Assembly: GCA_041545745.1 (NCBI GenBank) | Contig: CP168152.1 | Coordinates: 4,152,001-4,216,000 of the forward strand | Direction: 5' to 3' | DNA from: Stenotrophomonas indicatrix | GTDB lineage: Bacteria; Pseudomonadota; Gammaproteobacteria; Xanthomonadales; Xanthomonadaceae | Length of the DNA stretch: 64,000 nucleotides | Translations under genes and position numbers: made by a program | In this document: one piece after another, positions 18,635 to 27,840 of the stretch | Position numbering within the stretch: the stretch's first letter is position 1 | How the letters are laid out: each line of letters begins with the position of its first letter | Notes under the pieces: generated by a model | The model's database searches: none | What the model saw: only the letters and a program-made list of their open reading frames with translations | What the model was told of the DNA's origin: nothing

Positions 18635-19630
18635 TCACCCGCCGCCACCCGCCTTCCAGTAGTAACGCACCACGTGGAAGAACACCGGCGCGGCGAAGCA
18701 CACTGAATCCAGCCGATCGAGCATGCCGCCATGGCCCTCGATCATGTTGCCCCAGTCCTTGATGCCGCGGTCGCGCTTGATGGCCGACATCACCAGGCCG
18801 CCCCAGAACCCCATCAGATTGATCAGCAGCGACAGGCCGAATGCCTGCAGCGGCGTGAACGGGGTGATCCACCAGAGTGCGGCACCCAGCGCGCTGGCAC
18901 AGAGCACGCCGCCCACGAAGCCTTCCACCGTCTTCGACGGCGACAGCTTCGGCGCGATCAGGTGCTTGCCCAGCAGCTTGCCCCAGATGTACTGCAGCAC
19001 GTCCGACGACTGCACCACGATCACCAGAAAGGCGAACAGCAGCACGTTGCGCGCCGGATCGTAGCCCGGCACGCGCAGGTTCAGCAGCAGCGGCACATGC
19101 GAGATGCAGAACACGCAGATCATCAGGCCTCACTGCACCTTCGACGTGCGCTCCAGGTAGTGGGTGGTGTCGCCACCGATGGTGGCCAGGATCGGCAGAA
19201 ACAGGAACGCATATACCGGAATCAACAGCGTGTACATGCCGTACCAGTCGATCCACACCAGGTAGTACTGCCACGGCAGCACGATGTAGAAGGCAGCCAG
19301 CAACGCGTAGTAATCGCCTGATCGTGTCGGCGCCAGGGTGATGAACTCACGCAGTGCGAACAGCGAGATGATCGCGAACAGCACGATCACGCCGGCGCGT
19401 CCGAAAAACAGCGCCAGCCCGACCACGATGGCCATCACCCACCACGCACGAATACGCGAGACCAGGTTGGCGATCACCGCGCTGGGCTTGCCGCGCTGGC
19501 GCCAGCGCAGCGTCTCGGCCACCAGCGTGGCCACCACCAGCACCGCACCTACCCCGGCAAACAGCAGGCCGGTCTGCTGGCCCACGCTGCGCGCGGCAAG
19601 ATCACCGGATACATCGATCATGAAGCTCAT
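18635..19630 (-). pseudogene. CDP-diglyceride synthase-like gene (ynbB/cdsA type) with in-frame stop
   Basis: Would encode an integral membrane phosphatidate cytidylyltransferase of about 331 residues, making CDP-diacylglycerol from phosphatidate and CTP. From ATG 19630 codons 1-166 are typical, then codon 167 is TGA (19130-19132). The same frame continues without shift through the family signature SPSKTVEGFVGGVLCASALG and the ending DRLDSVCFAAPVFFHVVRYYW. The local context VQ-stop-GLMICVF suggests TGG (Trp) became TGA by one base change. The start overlaps the acyltransferase stop by ATGA. Without suppression or readthrough only the N-terminal half is made. A downstream ATG at 19123 could restart translation, but the half-protein would be odd. 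It could also be an assembly error. Confidence 0.8.
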
Positions 19631-20256
19631 GCGCGGCCTCCGTTCGGGGCCAGCGCCAGCAGTGCCTGGCGGCTGCGCGCCAAGAACGCGGCCTTGTCCT
19701 CATCGGCCTGCAGCCGCAGTGGCGAGCCGAACGTCGCCGTGCACAGCAGCGGCAGCGGCAGGAAACGCCCCTTCGGCATCACCCGCTTCAGGTTGTCGAT
19801 CCACACCGGCACAAATTCCAGCTCCGGGCGTTGCCGGGCCAGATGGTAAATGCCGCTCTTGAACGGCAACAGCGGCTCATCGCCTATATTGCGCGTGCCT
19901 TCCGGAAACAGGATCAACGAACAGCCCCCGTCCACCGCATCGCGCAGCACCTGCAGAGGATCCTGATGGCGGTTGCCCGCCTCGCGTTCCACCAGCACGC
20001 CATTGAACACTGCATCGATCAGATAGCGACGCAGACCATCGCGCTGCCAGTACTCGGCGGCGGCGACCGGCCTTACCTGGCGCCGCAATGCCGGCGGCAT
20101 CGACGACCAGATCAGCACGAAATCACCATGACTGGCATGGTTGCCGTAGTAAACGCGGTGCTCGCTGGACGGCGCACAGCCGACCCACAGCGCGCGTGCC
20201 CCGGTCACTACGTGGATGGCCGCACTGCAGGCGCGGGCAATCAGTTCAGCGAACAT
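19627..20256 (-). CDS. 1-acylglycerol-3-phosphate acyltransferase-like (PlsC family)
   Basis: A 209-residue acyltransferase of the PlsC/lysophospholipid type, which would acylate a lysophosphatidate-like acceptor. The HX4D catalytic motif is in YYGNHASHGDFVLIW and the substrate motif FPEGTR is in LILFPEGTRNIGDEP; VPVWIDNLKRVMPKG forms a later block. ATG 20256 lies 4 bases after GGAGGT; a GTG at 20262 is possible. It sits inside the ynb-like cluster between a small membrane protein and the CDP-diglyceride synthase-like gene. The likely role is supplying or remodelling the lipid precursor for this pathway. Confidence 0.85.
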   Translation of the reverse strand: MFAELIARACSAAIHVVTGARALWVGCAPSSEHRVYYGNHASHGDFVLIWSSMPPALRRQVRPVAAAEYWQRDGLRRYLIDAVFNGVLVEREAGNRHQDPLQVLRDAVDGGCSLILFPEGTRNIGDEPLLPFKSGIYHLARQRPELEFVPVWIDNLKRVMPKGRFLPLPLLCTATFGSPLRLQADEDKAAFLARSRQALLALAPNGGRA

Positions 20257-20268
20257 CGGCACCTCCAG

Positions 20269-20706
20269 TCAGGTCTGCGGCCACAACACGGCCAGCAGCA
20301 GGGCTGCAAACTGAAGCAGCGTGGCAGCGTACTGGCGCATCAGCAGGCGACGCATACCGGTCCAGCGTGTGTCCCAGCCACGCGTCGGCGCCTGTGCGTC
20401 AAGCCTGCGCAGGCCGGCCGAGTGCAGTGCCTGGTCCACCCGTTGTGCCGCGTCTTCGCCCTGCACGCCTTCCTGCTGCAGCAAGTGCAGCAGGCTGGCA
20501 TCCAACTGCACCCGCACCGCGTAGTACGCCTGCACAACGCCGGCCACCAGGCTCAGCAGCAGCAGGCCAGCGGCGAACATCGCCAGCCCGGGCTCGATGC
20601 CAAGCAGCAACAGGGCCACCAGCAGCAGCCCCAGCGACAGCGCTGCAGGCAAACGTCCCTGTCGCAGCAGCAGATGCATCATCGGCAGATCAGGCACAGC
20701 GCTCAT
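20269..20706 (-). CDS. Small membrane protein of the ynb-like cluster
   Basis: A 145-residue product with two adjacent membrane helices (LPAALSLGLLLVALLLLGI and GLAMFAAGLLLLSLVAGVVQ), a soluble helical loop of about 60 residues (VQLDASLLHLLQQEGVQGED...) and a C-terminal membrane helix (AATLLQFAALLLAVLWP). No family recognised. ATG 20706 overlaps the upstream phosphatase stop by ATGA, and 12 bases separate it from the acyltransferase, so it is certainly part of this operon. It may be a scaffold or regulatory subunit, by inference. Confidence 0.75.
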   Translation of the reverse strand: MSAVPDLPMMHLLLRQGRLPAALSLGLLLVALLLLGIEPGLAMFAAGLLLLSLVAGVVQAYYAVRVQLDASLLHLLQQEGVQGEDAAQRVDQALHSAGLRRLDAQAPTRGWDTRWTGMRRLLMRQYAATLLQFAALLLAVLWPQT

Positions 20707-22037
20707 GCAACGGTCTCCTGCGCGGCAGCGGCCGCGATCGCCTGTAGATGAACGTCACGCAGCACGATGCTCGGCCGCGCGGTGCGTACGATCGCCACCG
20801 CTTCAGCCACATCGCGCGCACGGCCGGTGCGCAGCAACCAGGTCGCCACGCTGGCCGCGCTGCGCGAATAGCCCAGTGCGCAACACACCAGCACCGGGCC
20901 GTGGTCACGCAGGCGTTCGATGGCGTCCGCCGCCGCACGCAGCTGCGCCGCCGATGGCACCACCAGGTCCAGCATCGGCACGCTGGCATACGCTGCCCCT
21001 GGCGCGCGACAGGAAAGCTCGGCACAGGTGTCGACCACCCCCACCAGCGGCGCCGGTAGTGCGGCAGCCGGCAGTCGACCCAGCCAGACGGTGTCGATGA
21101 CCGGCACCGGCTGCGGCGCGCGCCGCGTCCACAATCGCGAGTTGATCCACGCCGCGCCCAGGTACGGTGCCAGCAGCCAGCGCGCGGCCATCGTCAACCG
21201 GCCATCGGTGCGCTTCTGGAACACCGCCGTGCCCAGCCCCGCATAGGCCAGCGACACCAGCAACAACGACACCATCGGCCACAGCAGCCACAACGCGATG
21301 CCGCGCAGCATCACCACCGGCACCAGCAACAGAGCGGCACCCAGCGCATACAACGCCGCCAGCCGCCAACGTTTCGCGTCGCCCGTGGCCTGCCACGCAC
21401 GCAGCGGCGGTGTGCCCTGCTCCGGCCACAGCCACACGCACAACCAGCCGGCCAGCAGCCCGGTGGGAATATCGATGAAATGATGTTGGAACGTGGTCAG
21501 CACCGAAATGCCGATCAGCAGCGCCCACACATGCAGCAGCAGCCGCCAGCCTCCGTGCAGGTACTGCGCGAACTTCACCCACAGCACGATCAACAGCACG
21601 ATATGCAGTGACGGCGCCTGGTTGAACGGCTTGTCGAAGCCCAGCAGCACGTCGAACAACCAGCCGAACACCCCGCCGATTTCCGGCCGCTCGAAGCTGA
21701 AGCGCAATGGCCACAGCAGGAAGCAGACCACCGCGATCACCTGCGCACTGAGCAGGCGCAGCGCGTGCCGGTCCAGCTCCAGCCGGCGCCGGCACAGGAA
21801 GAACGAGACCGCATAGAACAGGTCGATCGACCAGTACGGCACGATCGTCCACGGCACGAACGGAATCTGCGTCTCCCAGGCGAACGCCAACACCGGCAGC
21901 TCGGCGTGGCGGCCCGCCATCCAGTTGGCAAAGCCATAGCTGGCGAAGAAGAACGGACCCAGCAGGACCAGCCACAGCAGGGCGCGCCGCCACGGGCGCG
22001 CCTCGCTGGGTGATGCGGTTGCCACCAGCGTCGCCAT
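20703..22037 (-). CDS. PAP2 / dual-specificity phosphatase fusion (YnbD-like)
   Basis: A 444-residue inner-membrane protein joining two phosphatase types. The N-terminal part is a multi-helix PAP2 (type 2 phosphatidic acid phosphatase) domain, with PSLH in NQAPSLHIVLLIVLW and the third motif in TTFQHHFIDIPTGLLAGW. The C-terminal part is a cysteine-based dual-specificity phosphatase with the CX5R loop in VLVCCALGYSRSAASVATWL. E. coli YnbD has the same architecture. It would dephosphorylate a phosphorylated lipid intermediate, such as a phosphatidyl-alcohol phosphate. ATG 22037 overlaps the upstream stop (TGATG). Confidence 0.87.
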   Translation of the reverse strand: MATLVATASPSEARPWRRALLWLVLLGPFFFASYGFANWMAGRHAELPVLAFAWETQIPFVPWTIVPYWSIDLFYAVSFFLCRRRLELDRHALRLLSAQVIAVVCFLLWPLRFSFERPEIGGVFGWLFDVLLGFDKPFNQAPSLHIVLLIVLWVKFAQYLHGGWRLLLHVWALLIGISVLTTFQHHFIDIPTGLLAGWLCVWLWPEQGTPPLRAWQATGDAKRWRLAALYALGAALLLVPVVMLRGIALWLLWPMVSLLLVSLAYAGLGTAVFQKRTDGRLTMAARWLLAPYLGAAWINSRLWTRRAPQPVPVIDTVWLGRLPAAALPAPLVGVVDTCAELSCRAPGAAYASVPMLDLVVPSAAQLRAAADAIERLRDHGPVLVCCALGYSRSAASVATWLLRTGRARDVAEAVAIVRTARPSIVLRDVHLQAIAAAAAQETVA

Positions 22038-23788
22038 CACGCGATCCGGCGTGCCAGCGATACAGTGAAGATGCCGAAGTCATCGATGCGCTGGGCGACC
22101 TTCTGGAAGCCGGCCAGGCGCACCAGTTCGTCCATCTCATGCTGGGTACGACGGCGCATCACCCACGCCGCGCCACCACGGTGGCTGGTCAATGCACGCG
22201 CGATGAACTCCAGCTGCGGATGCCACGGCTGCCCGGTATAGGCCAGGTAACCGCCCACCGGCACCGTCGCAGCGATACCCTGCAGCGAACGCAGTACGGC
22301 ATCGTTGTCCGGGAACAGTTCGTACAGGCCCGATACCACCGCCAGCGTCGGCGCCGGGTCCACCGCCGCCAGCTGTGCCGGGTCGAACGCATCGCCCTGT
22401 TCGAAGCGGGCGATGTCGGCCGCGCCGAGGCCCTCGATCAGGGCCTTGCCCTGCGTTACGTTCAGCTCGCTGAAATCGCGCAGCACGATGCGGTCGGCAC
22501 GCTGTTCGCCCTGGCCGAGTGCTTCCAGCACGTAACGGCCATGGCCGGCCGCCACGTCCAGCACGCGCACCGGCGCACCCTGCCCGCGCAGTCGCTGGGC
22601 AGCATCGCGCAGCAGTTCCTGCAGATGCCTGCCGCGTACGCGGATGCCGCGCCAACCGATCGCATCCAGATAGTTGCGGTCGATCATCCGGCCCAGCGGG
22701 CCCTTGCCCCGCGCTTCATCACGGTAGATGTAGTCCAGCGTGCTGCCCGAGTCGAAACCGGTCTGCAGGCCCAGCGCGATGCCCTCGGACAGCGTGCCAC
22801 CGAAGCACAGTCCACCGCGCACCACGCGCCAGCGCAGGTCGGCCAGGCTGTTGCGCTCCGGTGGCCACGACAGGATCTCCGATTCCTCGAAGGTCGGGCC
22901 ATGCCGATGCGCATCGCGCCGCGACAGCTCCTGCAGTGGTTCGGCAAAGCGTGCCTGGATGAAGCTGCGCACGCGAGCCAGTGCCGGTGCACGGTCGCGC
23001 TCGCCCAGGGTGTCGTGGAAGAAGCCCGGCAGGTGCACGCGCTCCTTGATCGGGCTGGACAGGCGTTCGTAGAAACGGTCCTGCGGGCCGCGATGCACCA
23101 CGAAATCCGAACCGGACACCAGCAACTGCACCGGCACGCTGATCGCCTGCGCGTCGGCCACGATGCGGTCGGCGGCTTCATACAGGCCCAGCAGCACGCG
23201 CACCGAAATCGGCCGGGTGATCAGCGGATCGGTGCGGTAGCTTTCCACCCGTGCCGGGTCGTGGGTCAGCCATTGCGGCTTGACGTAGCTGTTGACGAAG
23301 AAGTTGCCGCGCAGCTTCTGCATCAGCGCCAGCCCTGCGCGTGCGAACGGCACGTACAGCTTCACCTTGAAGGCGGGCGAGGCCATCACCAGTGCGCGCA
23401 ACCGCGGTGCGTAATCGTGTACCCAGGTGGCGGCAACCACCGCGCCCACGCTCTGCGCGATGACCACGATGTCCTCGATCGCGATGCCGTGCTCGGCACC
23501 GATGTGGGCGATGAAACTGTCCAGGTCGCGTACCAGCGCCGGGAAGCCCGGTGCGTCGCCGCGCGGGCCGGGCGAGCGGCCATTGCCGCGCGCGTCCCAC
23601 GCAAAGAAGGCCGTGTCGGGCAGGTCCAGTTCATCGACCAGATGGGTGACCCGGCCGGAGTGTTCATGGCCGCGATGCAGCAGCACGATGGCCTTGGCCG
23701 GCGTGGTTGCCGTGGTACTCGGCCAGTACCGGTAGAACAGCGGTACCTGGTCGAAGCTGTGGAATTCCCGTTCCTGCGCCTGACGCAT
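22037..23788 (-). CDS. Alpha/beta hydrolase - SAM methyltransferase fusion (YnbC-like)
   Basis: A 583-residue bifunctional protein. The N-terminal half (about 1-310) is a serine hydrolase of the monoglyceride-lipase-like type: FYRYWP, AIVLLHRGHEHSGR, FFAWDARGNGRSPGPRG, and a nucleophile elbow VVIAQSVGAVVA in which Ala replaces the usual first Gly. The C-terminal half is a class I methyltransferase with motif I VLDVAAGHGRYVLEAL and a later block GGYLAYTGQPWHPQLEF. E. coli YnbC shares this unusual fusion. It may act on the headgroup or acyl chains of the lipid made by the cluster; neither activity is proved. It follows the phosphatidyltransferase gene by 39 bases. Confidence 0.85.
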   Translation of the reverse strand: MRQAQEREFHSFDQVPLFYRYWPSTTATTPAKAIVLLHRGHEHSGRVTHLVDELDLPDTAFFAWDARGNGRSPGPRGDAPGFPALVRDLDSFIAHIGAEHGIAIEDIVVIAQSVGAVVAATWVHDYAPRLRALVMASPAFKVKLYVPFARAGLALMQKLRGNFFVNSYVKPQWLTHDPARVESYRTDPLITRPISVRVLLGLYEAADRIVADAQAISVPVQLLVSGSDFVVHRGPQDRFYERLSSPIKERVHLPGFFHDTLGERDRAPALARVRSFIQARFAEPLQELSRRDAHRHGPTFEESEILSWPPERNSLADLRWRVVRGGLCFGGTLSEGIALGLQTGFDSGSTLDYIYRDEARGKGPLGRMIDRNYLDAIGWRGIRVRGRHLQELLRDAAQRLRGQGAPVRVLDVAAGHGRYVLEALGQGEQRADRIVLRDFSELNVTQGKALIEGLGAADIARFEQGDAFDPAQLAAVDPAPTLAVVSGLYELFPDNDAVLRSLQGIAATVPVGGYLAYTGQPWHPQLEFIARALTSHRGGAAWVMRRRTQHEMDELVRLAGFQKVAQRIDDFGIFTVSLARRIA

Positions 23789-23827
23789 GCAATCTCCGTA
23801 TTGGAATGGCGTGTAGCCGTGTTGTGT

Positions 23828-24445
23828 TTACTGCGGCGAAACCGCCGATTCCTTCAATCCCCGGCGTACGCGGTTGACCATCGTCACCCCGCACAGCACC
23901 GCCATCGCAGCGGCCACGCCGCTGACCGTCATCGCACCTGCCCAGCCAAACGCCAGCAACAGGCCCAGCACGCCGATCACGAACGCGCGGTCGCTCTTGC
24001 CCATCGGGCCGTCATAGCGGCGGCTGGCGCCGACCATCAGGCCCAGTACGCCGGCGTACTCGCTCAGCGCGGCGGCCCAGGCCAGCAGCCACAGTGCCTC
24101 CGCACGCACGCCCGGCACGCTGAGCAGGCTCAGGTACAGCGCCGCGTCGGCGATCACGTCGCACAATTCGTTCAGATAGGCGCCCAGCCGCGATTGCTGG
24201 CCGAACTCACGGGCCAGCATGCCGTCGACGGCGTTGAGGGCCATGCGCAGCAGCATCCACAGCGGCAGGGCCAGATACAGCAGCGGCTGGGCGGGGGCGC
24301 AGTACCACACGGCGGCAGCCACCAGCAGCGAGACCACGGCCGCAGCCACGGTCACCACGTTGGCGGTGACGCCCATGCGGTACAGGCCGCGTACGGCCGG
24401 ACGCAGCAGGTCCTGGAAACGTCCTTTCAATGCATAGATCGACAC
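23828..24445 (-). CDS. CDP-alcohol phosphatidyltransferase (YnbA-like)
   Basis: A 205-residue, about six-helix inner-membrane enzyme that would move a phosphatidyl group from CDP-diacylglycerol to an alcohol. The family motif D-x2-DG-x2-AR-x8-G-x3-D-x3-D is present in altered form: Asn71, Asp74-Gly75, Ala78-Arg79, Gly88, Asn92 and Asp96 ([18 protein letters not shown], then AYLNELCD). Asp1 and Asp3 are replaced by Asn while the last Asp, the presumed catalytic base, is kept. The same substitutions, as I recall them, mark E. coli YnbA, so this is probably a distinct subfamily rather than a dead enzyme. Start is GTG 24445. First recognisable gene of the cluster. Confidence 0.85.
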   Translation of the reverse strand: MSIYALKGRFQDLLRPAVRGLYRMGVTANVVTVAAAVVSLLVAAAVWYCAPAQPLLYLALPLWMLLRMALNAVDGMLAREFGQQSRLGAYLNELCDVIADAALYLSLLSVPGVRAEALWLLAWAAALSEYAGVLGLMVGASRRYDGPMGKSDRAFVIGVLGLLLAFGWAGAMTVSGVAAAMAVLCGVTMVNRVRRGLKESAVSPQ

Positions 24446-24483
24446 GATCTGAACCCGCTAATCCTTGGCAGTGCGGGCACAGC

Positions 24484-25113
24484 CTACCCTATCGAATGTC
24501 GGTTCCGGCAGTTTGGCGGGGCCAGCCACTCCTCCCATGGCAGCGCCGCATCGATATGGCGGCGCAGCCATGCCAGGTCGTGGCTGCGCTGCAGGGCGCT
24601 GCGTATTGCCTGCGCGGCGCGCCCCTTGGCCGCGGTATCGACATAGCCTCCCTGCAACAGCAGCAGCCGGAACACGCCACCGCGCGAACGCTGGAAGTGG
24701 ATGATCCCGCCTGCAGGCAGCACGATCGCGCCCTCGTCGAGCCCGTCGGCATACAGATACAGCTCGAAGTGGACCAGCCAGCGCTGCGCGTGCATCACCT
24801 GCAGCAGCTCTGCCAGGCTCGGCGCGCGCCGACGGGGTGCGATGGCATCGCCGTACCAGCGCTTGTCGACATCCAGGTAGAGCTTGAACTCCAGCCGTCG
24901 CCAGCGCCGGCGTTCGCGGCGCTGCACGTCCCAGGACAGAATCTCCGCATGCTCGCCCCAGCGCTCCTCGGCCTCGGCCTGCAGCGCCGGCACATCGCCC
25001 GGGTCGAACCACGCGGCGCCCTGTCCACAGCGCACGTAGTACACGTAGCGGGCCAGGAACATCAGCGAGCCCTCGGCATCGAGGGCGGCCTGCAGGCGGG
25101 TGGAGACGGTCAT
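24484..25113 (-). CDS. Hypothetical protein upstream of the ynb-like cluster
   Basis: A 209-residue, Arg- and aromatic-rich soluble protein ([71 protein letters not shown]). No family recognised, no membrane segments and no signal peptide. ATG 25113 is chosen as the start of the coherent sequence; an in-frame upstream start would add a Gly/Arg-rich tail with no support. It ends 38 bases before the phosphatidyltransferase start on the same strand, so it is likely the first gene of that operon. Function cannot be assigned. Confidence 0.6.
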   Translation of the reverse strand: MTVSTRLQAALDAEGSLMFLARYVYYVRCGQGAAWFDPGDVPALQAEAEERWGEHAEILSWDVQRRERRRWRRLEFKLYLDVDKRWYGDAIAPRRRAPSLAELLQVMHAQRWLVHFELYLYADGLDEGAIVLPAGGIIHFQRSRGGVFRLLLLQGGYVDTAAKGRAAQAIRSALQRSHDLAWLRRHIDAALPWEEWLAPPNCRNRHSIG

Positions 25114-25302
25114 GGGGCGGGCATCCTCGCGCAGGGAACAGACAGCACCGTGCCGTGCCGGATGGTCACAGGCAAGCCATGGGCAGTGCCCAACACGGCC
25201 TGGTCGCCCCCGGGGCGCGGCAAATCTGCCCTCGCAGCCCCCGCCACCGGCCCCCACCGCCTACAATATCGGCCCCGCTCCGCTGCCGATTGCCCTGTCC
25301 CC

Positions 25303-26886
25303 ATGACTGCTGATCTGTTGCCCGTCCGCCGGGCCCTCCTCTCCGTTTCCGACAAGACCGGCCTGGTCGAGCTGGCCACCGCGCTGGCTGCACGCGGCGT
25401 GGAGCTGCTGTCCACCGGCGGTACCGCCAAGGCAATCCGCGATGCGGGCCTGGCCGTGAAGGACGTGGCCGAGGTCACCGGCTTCCCGGAAATGATGGAT
25501 GGCCGGGTCAAGACCCTGCATCCGATGGTGCATGGCGGCCTGCTGGGCCGCTCCGGCCTGGACGACGCGGTGATGGCCGAGCACGGCATCGGTGCCATCG
25601 ACCTGCTGGTGCTGAACCTGTACCCGTTCGAGTCGGTCACCGCCAAGGCCGACTGCACCCTGGCCGACGCGGTGGAGAACATCGACATCGGCGGTCCCGC
25701 GATGCTGCGCTCGGCGGCCAAGAACTTCGCCCGCGTGGCGGTGGCCACCGATCCGTCGCAGTACGCCGAACTGCTGGCCTCGCTGGACGCCAACGACGGC
25801 CAGCTGTCGGCCGGCACCCGTTTCGCCTTCTCGGTAGCCGCGTTCAACCGCGTGGCCCAGTACGACGCGACGATCAGCAACTACCTGTCTGCCGTCACCG
25901 CCACCGACGCGGCCGTGCCGGCGCGTGCCGAGTACCCGGCGCAGATGAATTCCACCTTCGTGAAGGTGATGGACCTGCGCTACGGCGAAAACCCGCACCA
26001 GAGCGGCGCGTTCTACCGCGACCTGCACCCGGTGCCGGGCACGCTGGCCACCTTCCAGCAGCTGCAGGGCAAGGAACTGAGCTACAACAACCTGGCCGAT
26101 GCCGATGCGGCATGGGAATGCGTGCGTCAGTTCGATGCGCCGGCCTGTGTCATCGTCAAGCATGCCAACCCGTGTGGCGTGGCCGTTGGTGCCGGCAACG
26201 GCGATGCCTACGAGCTGGCCTACGCCACCGACCCGACCAGCGCCTTCGGCGGCATCATCGCCTTCAACAAGCCGCTCGACGCTGCGACTGCGCAGGTGAT
26301 CCTCGACCGCCAGTTCGTGGAGGTGCTGATCGCCCCGGACTACGAGCCGGCCGCGCTGGAATACGCGCAGAAGAAGGCCAACGTGCGCGTGCTGCGCATC
26401 CCGCACGGCGACGGCCTGAACAACTTCGACAACAAGCGCGTGGGCTCCGGCCTGCTGCTGCAGTCGTCGGACAACCGCGGCATGACCCGCGACGAACTGA
26501 AGGTGGTCAGCAAGCTGGCGCCGACCGACAAGCAGTTCACCGACCTGCTGTTCGCCTGGAAGGTCGCCAAGTTCGTGAAGTCCAACGCGATCGTCTACGC
26601 CAAGGACAACCGCACCATCGGTGTCGGCGCCGGCCAGATGAGCCGCGTGTACTCCGCGCGGATCGCCGGCATCAAGGCGGCCGATGCGAACCTGGTGGTC
26701 GAGGGTTCGGTGATGGCCTCCGATGCGTTCTTCCCGTTCCGCGATGGCATCGACGCTGCAGCCGCGGCCGGCATCAAGGCGGTGATCCAGCCGGGCGGCT
26801 CGATGCGCGATGCCGAAGTCATCGCCGCTGCTGACGAACATGGCCTGGCCATGGTGTTCACCGGCGTTCGCCACTTCCGCCACTGA
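25303..26886 (+). CDS. purH: AICAR transformylase / IMP cyclohydrolase
   Basis: Bifunctional enzyme for the last two steps of IMP synthesis: 10-formyl-THF-dependent formylation of AICAR, then ring closure. The 527-residue length fits. The N-terminal MGS-like cyclohydrolase domain ([56 protein letters not shown]) precedes the transformylase domain with its catalytic [11 protein letters not shown] motif and the closing ITDRIQPGGS-like [23 protein letters not shown] 25303 begins the family N-terminus. Followed by a lipoprotein gene and purD. Confidence 0.98.
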   Translation: MTADLLPVRRALLSVSDKTGLVELATALAARGVELLSTGGTAKAIRDAGLAVKDVAEVTGFPEMMDGRVKTLHPMVHGGLLGRSGLDDAVMAEHGIGAIDLLVLNLYPFESVTAKADCTLADAVENIDIGGPAMLRSAAKNFARVAVATDPSQYAELLASLDANDGQLSAGTRFAFSVAAFNRVAQYDATISNYLSAVTATDAAVPARAEYPAQMNSTFVKVMDLRYGENPHQSGAFYRDLHPVPGTLATFQQLQGKELSYNNLADADAAWECVRQFDAPACVIVKHANPCGVAVGAGNGDAYELAYATDPTSAFGGIIAFNKPLDAATAQVILDRQFVEVLIAPDYEPAALEYAQKKANVRVLRIPHGDGLNNFDNKRVGSGLLLQSSDNRGMTRDELKVVSKLAPTDKQFTDLLFAWKVAKFVKSNAIVYAKDNRTIGVGAGQMSRVYSARIAGIKAADANLVVEGSVMASDAFFPFRDGIDAAAAAGIKAVIQPGGSMRDAEVIAAADEHGLAMVFTGVRHFRH

Positions 26887-26903
26887 TTACTGGAGCGACA
26901 CGG

Positions 26904-27782
26904 ATGTCTGCAGTCTCTTTGAAACCCCTCGCCGTGCTCGCCTTCGTTGGCACGGCGCTGCTGGCCGGCTGCAAGCCGGCCGCCGAACCCACAGCTGCCC
27001 CGCAGGCAGATGCGGCAAAGACTGCCCCCAGCGCGCCGGCCATCCATGTCAGCCGCACCGCGCGGCTGCAGGCGTTCCTGACCGAGCGCTACGGCAAGGA
27101 CGCCAAGCTGTCAGGTGAGTGGCGCGGCACCTGGACCCAGGAAAGCGAAACCCGCCCAATGGACTGGCAGGTCTGCGCCGAGCAGCCGGTGGTGACCGGC
27201 AACAGCTGGCAGCAGCTGCTGGCCGTGTGCGGTGCGCTGGCCGATGGCGCGCACATCGACCCGGGAACCATCGACTTCTTCGTGCTGCATCCCAAGGGCG
27301 AAGGCTTCGAAGTCGTGAGCGAACTCACTGGCGAGCGCTTCGGCAGTGGCGGTCAGCCCGGCAGCGCCAGCATCATCCGCGCTGGCAGCGATTTCTACGG
27401 CTTCCGCGTCGAGGATGGCTGGTTCGGCCAGGGCTTCTCGCTGCTCTCGCAGACCCTGGTCCTGCCGGGCCCGAAAGGCCTGACCAGCACCGGCAACGTG
27501 CGCAGCCACATCGACAACGACGCCCAGTACGAATGCGAGAACATCGACGCGGCCGCCGACCCCGACACTGCCGAGGACTGCCGCACCCGTCGCTTCAGCA
27601 TCGACTTCGCGCTGCGTTTCGACGACAGCGACCGCAGCGCGCGCGTCTGGCCGCTGCTGATCGAGGAAACCGGCAGCACCTGCGGCGGCAAGCGGGTACG
27701 GCAGGAACACCGCTTCACCCTGGACCCGAAGTCCTGGACCTACTCCTTCCCCGAATCACTACGACGCGAAGGCTGCGAATGA
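26904..27782 (+). CDS. Hypothetical lipoprotein
   Basis: A 292-residue product with a lipoprotein signal: hydrophobic [15 protein letters not shown], lipobox LAGC with Cys24 as the lipid site, then a Lys/Pro/Ala linker. The mature domain has several cysteines ([44 protein letters not shown]), suggesting disulphides in the periplasm. No family recognised. Located between purH and purD at 17 and 58 bases, so probably co-transcribed with them, but nothing suggests a purine role. Confidence 0.75.
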   Translation: MSAVSLKPLAVLAFVGTALLAGCKPAAEPTAAPQADAAKTAPSAPAIHVSRTARLQAFLTERYGKDAKLSGEWRGTWTQESETRPMDWQVCAEQPVVTGNSWQQLLAVCGALADGAHIDPGTIDFFVLHPKGEGFEVVSELTGERFGSGGQPGSASIIRAGSDFYGFRVEDGWFGQGFSLLSQTLVLPGPKGLTSTGNVRSHIDNDAQYECENIDAAADPDTAEDCRTRRFSIDFALRFDDSDRSARVWPLLIEETGSTCGGKRVRQEHRFTLDPKSWTYSFPESLRREGCE

Positions 27783-27840
27783 CGCACACGCGCCGCCGGG
27801 GACCTGGAACTTTCCTTCCCACGCAATCTGGAATCTCGTG

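Noticed and set aside
18585..19274. Alternative frame through the broken CDP-diglyceride synthase gene
   Set aside because: The true family sequence continues in the original frame after the TGA; the alternative frame has no membrane segments.
22010..24646. Open frame antisense to the ynb-like genes (about 880 codons)
   Set aside because: The opposite strand encodes several recognisable membrane and enzyme domains with overlapping starts and stops; the antisense frame has none.
27806..27834. Sigma-E-like GGAACTT upstream of purD
   Set aside because: The only TCTGG-like -10 is 14 bases away, too short, and the site lies directly at the end of the preceding gene.
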